Shown in pieces: positions 34,792 through 42,868 of a stretch of 64,000 nt of DNA. The first letter of the stretch is position 1; every line of letters starts with the position of its first letter. The DNA is from an uncultured Alistipes sp. (GTDB lineage Bacteria; Bacteroidota; Bacteroidia; Bacteroidales; Rikenellaceae), in NCBI GenBank assembly GCA_905213895.1, contig CAJMKE010000010.1:1-64000 (forward strand). Direction: 5' to 3'. Position numbers and translations under genes: made by a program. The notes beneath the pieces were generated by a model that saw nothing but the letters and a program-made list of their open reading frames with translations, was not told the DNA's origin and searched no databases.

Positions 34792-36235
34792 CCGCAGCGG
34801 CATATCGATGTTTTCGGGCGTAGACCGGTTTGCGGTGCTGCTCTACGTGCTGCTTACGCTCGTGGGCTTCGCGGCGATTTTCTCGGCATCGTGGGACGAG
34901 ACGAGCGAGAATGTCTTCTCCATGTCGCACAACTACATGAAACAGTTGGCATGGATAGGTGTGGCGTGGGGCGTCGGGCTCGTCGTCCTGCTGCTCGACG
35001 GCAGCATCTGGCACAAGTTCGCCTACTATGCCTACGCCGTCGGTATAGTCGCCCTGGTGGCTACACTGTTTCTGGGACGCGAGGTGAACGGCGCGAAGGC
35101 GTGGTTCCAGATAGGCGGAATGCGAATCCAGCCGATGGAGTTCGCCAAAATCGCCATTGCGCTCGCCACGGCGCGACTGATGAGCGAATATTCGTTCTCG
35201 ATTTCCAAGGCGGGCGACCTTTTCCGCATCGCCGCGCTCATCCTGCTGCCGTTGGGCATAGTCATGTTGCAGAACGATACGGGTTCGGGCATCGTACTCG
35301 GTTCGTTCCTATTCGTATTTTACCGCGAGGGTCTGAACAAGTGGATATGTATTCCGCTGCTGTTCATCGTTACGCTGTTCATCGTGTCGTTCCTTATCTC
35401 GCCCACGACGCTGCTTATCGCGCTTATCGCGGTGTTCACGCTGTCGGAGGCGATGATGAACCGCCGCTGGAAAGACTGTCTGCAATATGCCGCCGGACTG
35501 TTCCTCGTCAGCATCGTCATCCAACTCGTGCTGGATGCCGTGCTGCCGAACGGGTTCGACTACTATAAGAGTCTGCTTATCGCGACGCTGCTGTCGCTGC
35601 TGGTCGTGCTGTGGTATGCCTACCGCAACAATCTGCGAAACATCTACGTTTCGGTAGCCATATTCTTTCTGTCGATGATGTTCCTGCCGACCTCCAACTT
35701 CATCTTTGAGTCGGTGCTGCGCGACCACCAGCAGAAACGAATACTCAGTTTCCTCGGCATCGTCAGCGACCCGACGGGACAGGACTACAACGTCAATCAG
35801 TCTAAAATTGCAATCGGCTCGGGCGGCGTTTTCGGCAAGGGATTCCTGCAAGGAACGCAGATTCGCTACAATTTCGTGCCGGAGAAACATACTGACTTCA
35901 TATTCTGTACGATAGGCGAGGAGACGGGCTTCGCGGGCGCAATCGTCGTCCTGACGCTTCTCGCACTGCTCATTCTGCGTCTGATGCGCATGGGCGACCG
36001 CCAGCAGGAGACCTTCGGACGGGTCTACTGCTATTGCGTGGCGGCGATTCTGCTGTTCCACACGTTCGTCAATGTCGGCATGACGATAGGTCTGATGCCG
36101 GTCATGGGTATTCCATTGCCGTTCATCAGTTATGGCGGCTCGTCGCTCGTGGCGTTCACGATTATGGTCTTCATCGCCTTTGCGCTCGACTCCTCGACCC
36201 GCAAGGGTCTGCCGACCTACGGCGAAATCAGGTAA
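34781..36235 (+). CDS. rodA: Peptidoglycan glycosyltransferase RodA (SEDS family)
   Basis: The 484-residue protein has about ten transmembrane helices and the SEDS motifs, including GSGGVFGKGFLQGTQ, FVPEKHTDFIFCTIGEETGF and MGIPLPFISYGGSSL. It polymerises glycan strands with PBP2. The last gene of the mre operon; its first 11 nt overlap mrdA, so translation is likely coupled. Confidence 0.96.
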   Translation: MASNRSGISMFSGVDRFAVLLYVLLTLVGFAAIFSASWDETSENVFSMSHNYMKQLAWIGVAWGVGLVVLLLDGSIWHKFAYYAYAVGIVALVATLFLGREVNGAKAWFQIGGMRIQPMEFAKIAIALATARLMSEYSFSISKAGDLFRIAALILLPLGIVMLQNDTGSGIVLGSFLFVFYREGLNKWICIPLLFIVTLFIVSFLISPTTLLIALIAVFTLSEAMMNRRWKDCLQYAAGLFLVSIVIQLVLDAVLPNGFDYYKSLLIATLLSLLVVLWYAYRNNLRNIYVSVAIFFLSMMFLPTSNFIFESVLRDHQQKRILSFLGIVSDPTGQDYNVNQSKIAIGSGGVFGKGFLQGTQIRYNFVPEKHTDFIFCTIGEETGFAGAIVVLTLLALLILRLMRMGDRQQETFGRVYCYCVAAILLFHTFVNVGMTIGLMPVMGIPLPFISYGGSSLVAFTIMVFIAFALDSSTRKGLPTYGEIR

Positions 36236-36248
36236 AGCCTTTCCCCAA

Positions 36249-36296
36249 AAGTCCTTAATGTCCTTAAAGACCTTAAAGTCGTTAAGGACATTAAAT
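36249..36296. repeat. YTTAARGWC array after rodA
   Basis: Five units (CTTAATGTC, CTTAAAGAC, CTTAAAGTC, GTTAAGGAC, ATTAAATAA) end where the terminator stem begins. Confidence 0.85.
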
Positions 36297-36333
36297 AACA
36301 GTGCCGGCTCCCCAAACGGAGCCGGCACTGTTA
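36296..36333. terminator. Bidirectional terminator between rodA and cydB
   Basis: A perfect 16-bp stem (36296-36311 with 36318-36333, loop CCAAAC) lies between convergent genes. Confidence 0.8.
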
Positions 36334-36353
36334 TAATATAAGGTATGCCGCTG

Positions 36354-37496
36354 TCAATATGCGTGGTCGTCGTTCGCGGTCTGCTGCGAAATCTTGTGTT
36401 TGTTCACCTCGCGCCATACGTACCAGATGTAGGCGAGGACGAACGGTACGAGAGCCGAAACGATAGTCATCGTTTTGAGCGTGAACAGTCCCGACGAACT
36501 GTTTCGGATTGTCAGGCTGCTCTGCGCATCGACGAGCGACGGATAGTAGGCCGTGCCGTTGAAACCGAGCGTCAGCAGCAGCATCCATACTGTAACGACC
36601 GTGCCGATGCCGCCGAACCATATCGCCTTGCGGCTCGACCGGAAATAGCCGAGAACCACGCTCGCGAGTACCGACACCACACCAGCGAGCAGCAGTGCGG
36701 TTACGACCGGCATTGCGAGCATGTTGTGCAGGTATTTGTAAGGCTCGACTGTTATGGTGCCGTCCGCACCGACCGCCCAGCCGTCGGAGACGAGTATCGA
36801 GAGCAGGAATGCGACGAAGAATATCACGAACGGTACGGCGTTTATCAGCATCGCCTTGCGCGACCGTCCGAACAGCGTCCGGTCGTCGATGTCGTTCATG
36901 AAATATTGCGCCGCGAGCATTCTCGACAGGAATACGAGCGCGAGACCGAGGCATACGTTGCGCATGTCGGCGAGTGCTTCGAGCCCGTACCACGGCGACA
37001 CCCATTGCGAAATCGTCGATTCGCCGCCGATTATCGAGAGGTTGGCGCGGTTTACGGTGAACTCCGCTCCCGTGAACATCGTGCCGACAGCCGTGCCTAT
37101 CAGCAGCGGTGCGCCGATGCCGTTGATGACGAGCAGTATGTTGTAGAAACGTTCGCCGAAGATGTTGTCCGGCTTGCGGCGGAACTCGTAGGCGACCGCC
37201 TGAATCACCATGACTAAAAGTATAAGCATCCATACGTAGAACGCGCCGCCGAAACTCGTCGAGTAGAAGAGCGGGAACGCCGCGAAGAACGCGCCGCCGA
37301 AGGTTACGAGCGTCGTGAAGGTGAGTTCCCATTTGCGACCCGTCGAATTGACTATCATCGTCCGTTCGGCTGCGGTGCGACCGAGTTCGTAGAGCATGCC
37401 CTGTCCGCCCTGGACGAACAGCAGGAATACGAGCAGCGATGCCAGCAGGGCGATAACCGCCCACCAGTAGTGTTGAAGGAGTATGAGAGTGTCCAT
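36354..37496 (-). CDS. cydB: Cytochrome bd ubiquinol oxidase subunit II
   Basis: The 380-residue membrane protein has about eight to nine helices and starts with the usual LQHYWWAVIALLASLLVFLL segment. It contains WELTFTTLVTFGGAFFAAFPL and SQWVSPWYGLEALAD typical of CydB. It is the partner of CydA in the quinol:oxygen oxidoreductase. It starts 3 nt after the cydA stop. Confidence 0.95.
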   Translation of the reverse strand: MDTLILLQHYWWAVIALLASLLVFLLFVQGGQGMLYELGRTAAERTMIVNSTGRKWELTFTTLVTFGGAFFAAFPLFYSTSFGGAFYVWMLILLVMVIQAVAYEFRRKPDNIFGERFYNILLVINGIGAPLLIGTAVGTMFTGAEFTVNRANLSIIGGESTISQWVSPWYGLEALADMRNVCLGLALVFLSRMLAAQYFMNDIDDRTLFGRSRKAMLINAVPFVIFFVAFLLSILVSDGWAVGADGTITVEPYKYLHNMLAMPVVTALLLAGVVSVLASVVLGYFRSSRKAIWFGGIGTVVTVWMLLLTLGFNGTAYYPSLVDAQSSLTIRNSSSGLFTLKTMTIVSALVPFVLAYIWYVWREVNKHKISQQTANDDHAY

Positions 37497-37499
37497 AGC

Positions 37500-39071
37500 C
37501 TATTCGTTTTTGAATCCGATTTTAATCTGACGTACCATAATCATTATCTCTGCCGCGAGCATGACGGTGAACAGTGTCGCGAAGATGAAGAACGTTACCG
37601 CCACCGACGTTGTGTCAAGTTTTGACACAGCCGCTACGGTCGGTAAAAGGTCCTGCACCGTCCACGGCTGGCGACCTACTTCGCAGACAATCCACCCCGC
37701 CCACGAGCAGATGTAGACGAGCGGCAGCGCGAGAATCATCAGCGCGTGCAGCCATTTCATGCCCTCGAAGCGTTCGCGCCTGCGCTGCATGTACCATACG
37801 GCGGCGAATATCAGCAGGAACAGCGAGCCGATGCCGACCATTGCGCGGAAAGCGTAGAATGTGAGTGCAATCGGCGGTACGGCTTCTTTCGGCGATGCGA
37901 GGTAGCCGTAGCCGAAGTAGCGGAACTTCTCGGCGAGGAACTCTTTGCCCTCCTCGGTGTTCGGGTCGAATCTGGCGGCTATCTCCTGCGCCGCAGCCTT
38001 GTCGCCGCGGTCGAGCGCGTCGTGATAGAGTTTGAGCGCGGCTATCGCTTCGCGTCCGCGTTCGATTTTCTCGCCGGTAGGGATGATTCCGTGTTCGGTG
38101 TTGCCGTTGATAAGGTCGTTGATGCCCGCCACGTAGCCGTCGAAATCGTGAGTACCCATGACGGACAGGAGTTTCGGAATCTCGAACTTGAAGTAGAACG
38201 CGTCATCGTCGTTCGTGCGCTCGCTCTCGGGGCGCAGTACTCCGAATACGACCAGCGGCGCACCCTCGCTGCCGTCGTAGAGAGCCTCCATGGCGGCGAG
38301 TTTCATCGGCTGGTGTTTGGTTACGAGTACCGCCGAACCGTCGCCCGTGTAGATGCAGACCAGCAGCGACAGAGTCCCGAATACGGCGGCTATCCTGGTG
38401 CTTCGCAAAGCCTCTTCGGTGTGGCGGCGGCGCAGCAGATACCAGCCCGACACAGTCATGACGAATGCCGCTCCGGTTACGAATCCCGACGTTACGGAGT
38501 GGACGAACTTGTTGAGGGCGAACGGCGACAGTGCGACGTCCCAGAACGAGGACATCTCGTTGCGCGCCATGTCGATGTTGAACTCCGTGCCGACCGGATA
38601 CTCCATCCATGCGTTGGCGATGAGAATCCACAGAGCCGAGAGATTGACGCTGATTGCCACGAGCCATGTCGAGGCGAGGTGGAAGCGTTTCGACACCTTG
38701 CCCCAGCCGAAGAGCATCACTCCGACGAACGTCGCCTCCATGAAGAACGCCATGATACCCTCGATGGCGAGCGGCGCACCGAATATGTCGCCGACGAAGT
38801 AGGAGTAGTTCGACCAGTTGGTGCCGAACTCGAATTCGAGGATAAGCCCCGTCGCCACGCCGACGGCGAAGTTGATGCCGAACAGACGCATCCAGAATTT
38901 GGATATGTGCCGCCACTTTTCGTCGCCCGTGCGGTAGTAGAGCGTCTCCATGATGGCACAGAGGACGGCGAGACCCAGCGTGAGCGGAACGAATATCCAA
39001 TGGAACATCGCCGTCATCGCGAATTGAGCCCGCGACCAGTCGGTCAGTTGTAAAAGTTCGCTGAAATCCAT
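37500..39071 (-). CDS. cydA: Cytochrome bd ubiquinol oxidase subunit I
   Basis: The 523-residue protein begins with LLQLTDWSRAQFAMTAMFHWIFVPLTLGLA, which includes the heme ligand His. GVATGLILEFEFGTNWSNYS and MEATFVGVMLFGWGKVS follow, and GWIVCEVGRQPW of the quinol site lies near residue 445. It reduces oxygen with high affinity, allowing survival in traces of oxygen. It is preceded by the DUF4492 gene, as in other Bacteroidetes. Confidence 0.96.
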   Translation of the reverse strand: MDFSELLQLTDWSRAQFAMTAMFHWIFVPLTLGLAVLCAIMETLYYRTGDEKWRHISKFWMRLFGINFAVGVATGLILEFEFGTNWSNYSYFVGDIFGAPLAIEGIMAFFMEATFVGVMLFGWGKVSKRFHLASTWLVAISVNLSALWILIANAWMEYPVGTEFNIDMARNEMSSFWDVALSPFALNKFVHSVTSGFVTGAAFVMTVSGWYLLRRRHTEEALRSTRIAAVFGTLSLLVCIYTGDGSAVLVTKHQPMKLAAMEALYDGSEGAPLVVFGVLRPESERTNDDDAFYFKFEIPKLLSVMGTHDFDGYVAGINDLINGNTEHGIIPTGEKIERGREAIAALKLYHDALDRGDKAAAQEIAARFDPNTEEGKEFLAEKFRYFGYGYLASPKEAVPPIALTFYAFRAMVGIGSLFLLIFAAVWYMQRRRERFEGMKWLHALMILALPLVYICSWAGWIVCEVGRQPWTVQDLLPTVAAVSKLDTTSVAVTFFIFATLFTVMLAAEIMIMVRQIKIGFKNE

Positions 39072-39086
39072 AAGTCGTTTATACGT

Positions 39087-39323
39087 TTAAGGTTGATTGA
39101 TTTCGTCGAGAGGTGCGGTGAGGTTCTCGATCACCGCTTTCGTCCGCTGTTCGTCCGAATCGAGCCGTCCGAGCAGGTTCGGGAAAAAGAGAGCCTTGAT
39201 GATGGCGAACATGATGAACAGTTTCACCGCGACAAGCAGCATCATACCGCGCGTCAGCGACGATGTGCGGAAAGCGTCGGCATACATTCTGCCGAGGCGG
39301 ACGATGAAAAAATCTCCGTTCAT
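39087..39323 (-). CDS. DUF4492 small membrane protein upstream of cydA
   Basis: A 78-residue protein with one central hydrophobic segment (MMLLVAVKLFIMFAIIKALFF). The family lies next to cydAB in Bacteroidetes and probably takes part in assembly or stability of the oxidase; the function is inferred from context. A TAACTTTG box at 39347-39340 would start transcription at about 39333, so the Met at 39323 is preferred over the one at 39335. Confidence 0.82.
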   Translation of the reverse strand: MNGDFFIVRLGRMYADAFRTSSLTRGMMLLVAVKLFIMFAIIKALFFPNLLGRLDSDEQRTKAVIENLTAPLDEINQP

Positions 39324-39339
39324 ATTCGTTTGCATATAA

Positions 39340-39347
39340 CAAAGTTA
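39340..39347 (-). promoter_or_regulatory. -7 element for the DUF4492-cydAB operon
   Basis: TAACTTTG on the minus strand fits the consensus; the leader would be very short. No clear -33 box. Confidence 0.4.
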
Positions 39348-39401
39348 TAAAATTTTGTACGAAATTCCCGTGCCGAAGCCGATTTTTTTTGCAATATTCC
39401 T

Positions 39402-39446
39402 AAACGACCTTAAAGTCTTTAAGGACTTTAAAGACCTTAATGTCCT
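39402..39446. repeat. YTTAARGWC array in a divergent intergenic region
   Basis: Five units (CTTAAAGTC, TTTAAGGAC, TTTAAAGAC, CTTAATGTC, with ACGAC ahead of them) lie between two divergent promoters. It is the only array in the window that does not follow a stop codon. Confidence 0.85.
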
Positions 39447-39497
39447 TGTCCTCGCAAAATTTTCCCTTATTAAAGTGGAAAACCCGAAAAAATGTAG

Positions 39498-39505
39498 TAT
39501 ATTTG
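39498..39505 (+). promoter_or_regulatory. -7 element of the corrinoid uptake operon
   Basis: TATATTTG lies just before the riboswitch and would start transcription near 39512. Confidence 0.45.
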
Positions 39506-39512
39506 CCGAAGC

Positions 39513-39720
39513 AAAGGTTTCATGGGCGGCGAACGTTCGCCCGTGATGAAAAGGGAATCGGGTGCAAATCCCGAACAGTCCTCGCTGCTGTGAGTCTTAT
39601 CTTTCGAGCGTGAAAGAGCCGGGCTCCCGACAATCTCTGCCACTGACCGTTCAGACGGTCGGGAAGGCGTCGGGGGAAAGACGAGTCAGAAGACCTGCCT
39701 TGCGATTGACGGATTTATGC
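39513..39720 (+). promoter_or_regulatory. Cobalamin riboswitch of the corrinoid uptake operon
   Basis: It shows a P-stem GGGCGGCGAACGTTCGCCC, then GGGAATCGGGTGCAAATCCC, CGCTGCTGTGAG, TGCCACTG, and the B12 box AGTCAGAAGACCTGCC. The 140 nt from 39720 to the first gene must hold the expression platform, which I cannot assign. In this family, bound adenosyl- or methylcobalamin usually lowers expression of the uptake genes. Confidence 0.92.
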
Positions 39721-39861
39721 CTGCGGCGGACGGGTTGAATCGACAGAACTTTTCCAAGGACGAATCGGAGTGCTGTTGAATTTAGGGAATCGTGCGCGTT
39801 TGCAGTCGGTTGCGGGATGAACCGTATGCGTGCATAATTTGTAATATTAAATATCGACAGT

Positions 39862-40650
39862 ATGAAAAAGATTTTGTGTTTTGCATTGGCGGCTGCGGTC
39901 TTCGCCACCGGATGCATCAAGAACGACAATGGCGGAAAAGGCGACGACAACGGTTACCGTTATCTGACGCTCACTTTCGAGGGCGACGAGTGGAGCGAGA
40001 AGGTGGATTCGCCGCAGTATATGGGCAAACTGCTCTACGGCGACGGCTATTCGTGGTACGATTCGACTACCGATTTGTACAGCGAACTCAACTTCAACTA
40101 CGACAGTTACAAGTTCTGGAACGGCGGCATCGCGGTATCGAACTATTTCAGCCGCGACCTCGAAGCCAACAACACCTACGACCAGCAACTTACGGTCTAT
40201 GCCGACGATGCCTGCTCGGGCAACAACTGCGTCGTCTGCAACGGATTCGCATCCTCCTATGGCGATTCGCGACCTTCGTTGGAGTTCAAGTACGGCAAGG
40301 GATATATCGTCAGCATGCAGGTGTGCATGACCACGTTCTTCTATCATACGGCGAAATTCGGCAACGACATGGTCGGGAAACTCGGTGCGGACGACTGGGT
40401 GAAAATCGTCGCTACGGGCTATGAGAGGGGTGTCGGCGGCGAAGAGGTCGAGGTCGAGACGGAAGACCCGGTCGAACTCTATCTCTACCGCAAGGGCAAC
40501 TTCACGTTCGACGGCTGGAAGGAGTGGAATCTGTCGGGGCTCGGCGAAGTGTGGAAGGTGAAATTCGACATGCAGTGGAACGGCGGTGCGGATACGTTCA
40601 TGATTCCGGCATATTTCGCCATCGACGACATCACGGTCTACAAGAAATAG
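39862..40650 (+). CDS. DUF4465 surface lipoprotein in the corrinoid uptake operon
   Basis: The 262-residue lipoprotein (lipobox FATGC, Cys18) matches the DUF4465 type: FWNGGIAVSNYFS near the middle, and a C-terminal end with AIDDITVYKK. Beta-strand rich. It is the first gene after the riboswitch and is followed by a BtuG-like and a BtuB-like gene. A role in holding corrinoids at the cell surface is therefore plausible, but I cannot tell it from the sequence alone. Accessory B12-binding lipoproteins (BtuH) are known from Bacteroides; whether this belongs to them needs a structure comparison. Confidence 0.8.
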   Translation: MKKILCFALAAAVFATGCIKNDNGGKGDDNGYRYLTLTFEGDEWSEKVDSPQYMGKLLYGDGYSWYDSTTDLYSELNFNYDSYKFWNGGIAVSNYFSRDLEANNTYDQQLTVYADDACSGNNCVVCNGFASSYGDSRPSLEFKYGKGYIVSMQVCMTTFFYHTAKFGNDMVGKLGADDWVKIVATGYERGVGGEEVEVETEDPVELYLYRKGNFTFDGWKEWNLSGLGEVWKVKFDMQWNGGADTFMIPAYFAIDDITVYKK

Positions 40651-40660
40651 CGGCGACAAG

Positions 40661-40715
40661 AGTCTTTAATGTCCTTAACGACCTTAAAGACCTTAAAGAC
40701 TTTAAGGACTTTACG
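40661..40715. repeat. YTTAARGWC array inside the corrinoid operon
   Basis: Six units (TTTAATGTC, CTTAACGAC, CTTAAAGAC, CTTAAAGAC, TTTAAGGAC, TTTACGGAA) start 11 nt after the first gene's stop codon. There is no terminator beside it, so transcription probably continues into the next gene. Confidence 0.85.
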
Positions 40716-40860
40716 GAATCTTTCCGAAAACGGCAGAAGCCTTTCGGGGAAAAGAAGAGAAAATAGTCGAAAATTCGATTTGTTTAGGGCGGAGGCAACT
40801 CCGGAGTGTTGGGAACGGTGCCGACGGCGTCGTTCCCGATGCGGTTTAATAAATTTCGCG

Positions 40861-41814
40861 ATGAAAAGAACATTTGCTGCGTTTTTCGCAGCCGTTTTGC
40901 TGGCGGGATGCAACTCCGGCGAGGTAATACGCAAGAGCGGCAGCGGCGGTGCGGCTGCCGACGCCGATTTCGACCGCGTGTTCGAGTTCACGCCTGCGCC
41001 GGGACAGTTCGTCAACGAAAAGGTTTCGGGCTATTCGGGCGAATCGACGGCGGCGGAGGCGGCGATATATGCCGAGAAACGGCTGCGGAACGGACTTTAC
41101 CTGTCGCTCGGCGGCTTCGGCGGCTATGTGGTAGTCGGATTCGACCACGACATAGTCAATAACGGCGGCTACAATCTCGCCATAGGCGGCAATCAGACCG
41201 ATACAGCCAACGAACCCGGGATAGTGTGGGTGATGCCCGACGACAACGGTAACGGTCTGCCAGACGATACGTGGTACGAACTCGCGGGCAGCGACAGCGG
41301 TGCGGATGCCGCGGCGCGGGAGACGGTGCGCGGCTACGAGGTAACCTATTACCGTCCTGCGGCGGCGGGACAACCCGTCATCTGGCGCGACAACCTCGGT
41401 GCGACGGGCGAAATCGACTACATAGCCGCTTCGCACAGGCAGGATTCCTACTATCCGTCATGGATTTCCGCCGATTCGTATACATTGGGCGGTACGCGGT
41501 TGAAAGCGCGCAACTACGACCGCGACGGCGACGGGACGTATTGGGTCAATCCAGCCTACGACTGGGGCTATGCCGACAATCTCGGCAGCGATACGGTCAG
41601 CGGCGGTTCGATGGAGGGGCTGCCTGCGGGTATGCGCTTTACGCTGCTGAAAATCGCGAATGCCGTCGATGCCGACGGCGAACCGGTGCATCTCGACCGA
41701 ATCCGTTTCGTGAAGGTGCAGACGGGAGTGAACACTAAGAGCGGCTGGCTCGGCGAGGCTTCGACGGAGGTAACCGCAATCAGGGACTATAACCGAATTC
41801 TCGGCAACAACTGA
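40861..41814 (+). CDS. Surface lipoprotein of corrinoid uptake loci, function unknown
   Basis: The 317-residue lipoprotein (lipobox LLAGC, Cys17) has a beta-sandwich-like body. It contains YVVVGFDHDIVNNGGYN, WVMPDDNGNGLPDDTWYELAGS (an Asp-rich loop that could bind calcium), DWGYADN and RIRFVKVQTGVN. Such proteins are common beside BtuB-type receptors in Bacteroidetes, often annotated as cell surface or PKD-containing proteins; no reaction is known to me. Its stop codon overlaps the next start (TGATG). The start at 40861 is fixed by the signal peptide. Confidence 0.78.
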   Translation: MKRTFAAFFAAVLLAGCNSGEVIRKSGSGGAAADADFDRVFEFTPAPGQFVNEKVSGYSGESTAAEAAIYAEKRLRNGLYLSLGGFGGYVVVGFDHDIVNNGGYNLAIGGNQTDTANEPGIVWVMPDDNGNGLPDDTWYELAGSDSGADAAARETVRGYEVTYYRPAAAGQPVIWRDNLGATGEIDYIAASHRQDSYYPSWISADSYTLGGTRLKARNYDRDGDGTYWVNPAYDWGYADNLGSDTVSGGSMEGLPAGMRFTLLKIANAVDADGEPVHLDRIRFVKVQTGVNTKSGWLGEASTEVTAIRDYNRILGNN

Positions 41815-42866
41815 TGCTGCGCCGTCTGTCGTCCATATTCATCGCTTTGTGTGCGCTGGCGTTCGGCGGCTGCATCGAATACGGTGCGCCCGCGCTCGAA
41901 CGGTTCGACGTGGCGGATTCTTCGGGGCTGTTCATCCTGAACGAGGGCAATTTCATGTACGGCAACGCCTCGCTGTCTTATTACGATTTCGGAAGCGGCG
42001 AGTGCATGAACGACGTTTTCATGCGCGCCAACGGGGCGAAACTCGGCGACGTGGCGCAGTCGATGACGATTCACGGTGGCAGGGGATATGTTGTGGTGAA
42101 CAATTCTGGTGCGATATACGTCCTCAATCTCTCGACGTTCGAGGTCTGCGGCATAATACGCGGTCTGGTGTCGCCGCGCTACATCCGTTTCGTTTCGGAC
42201 GAGAAGGCATACGTAACCGACCTCTATGCCGCATGCATCTCTGTCGTAGACCCGCGGACGAATGCCGTCGTCGGTTCGATAGACACGGGCGTCCACAAAT
42301 CGACCGAGCGGATGGTGCAGTACGGACGCTACGTCTTCGTATGCTGCTGGTCTTACGACGATACGATACTCGTCGTCGATTCGCAGACCGACGAAATCGT
42401 GCGCGAAATCGCAGTCGGTCGCCAGCCCGACTCCATGGTTCTCGACCGTAACGGCAGGGTGTGGTGTCTGTGCGGCGGCGGTCTGTCGGCGGATGCGCAG
42501 GCGTCGCTGTGGCGGATAGATGCCGCGACACAGACGGTCGATAAGGTATTTTATTTCGCCGAAAACCGTGTGCCGTCCGAACTGTGCATTGACGGCGGGG
42601 GCGAAAACCTCTATTTTCTGGACGACGACGTGATGACGATGTCGGTCGATGCCGACGCATTGCCGCAACAGCCGCTCATCGACAATCGCGGTACGATATA
42701 TTACGGCTTGGCGGTAGACCCGCATAGCGGCGACATATACGTTGCCGATGCCGTCGATTACGTGCAGGACGGAACTGTTTACCGCTATACCCGCGCGGGC
42801 GTGTTCATAGATTCGTTCCGTGTCGGCATAACCCCGGGGGCGTTCTGCTTCAAATATTCCGACTGA
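41814..42866 (+). CDS. BtuG-like beta-propeller surface lipoprotein
   Basis: The 350-residue lipoprotein (lipobox around AFGGC, Cys20) folds as a YncE-like seven-bladed propeller. Repeats such as GLFILNEGNFMYGN, DDTILVVDSQTDEIVREI, RQPDSMVLDRNGRVWCLCGG and SGDIYVADAVDYVQDG are typical. BtuG proteins of Bacteroides hold cobalamin very tightly and hand it to BtuB. It overlaps the preceding gene by one base and lies 2 nt before the receptor gene, which supports this job. Confidence 0.85.
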   Translation: MLRRLSSIFIALCALAFGGCIEYGAPALERFDVADSSGLFILNEGNFMYGNASLSYYDFGSGECMNDVFMRANGAKLGDVAQSMTIHGGRGYVVVNNSGAIYVLNLSTFEVCGIIRGLVSPRYIRFVSDEKAYVTDLYAACISVVDPRTNAVVGSIDTGVHKSTERMVQYGRYVFVCCWSYDDTILVVDSQTDEIVREIAVGRQPDSMVLDRNGRVWCLCGGGLSADAQASLWRIDAATQTVDKVFYFAENRVPSELCIDGGGENLYFLDDDVMTMSVDADALPQQPLIDNRGTIYYGLAVDPHSGDIYVADAVDYVQDGTVYRYTRAGVFIDSFRVGITPGAFCFKYSD

Positions 42867-42868
42867 CG

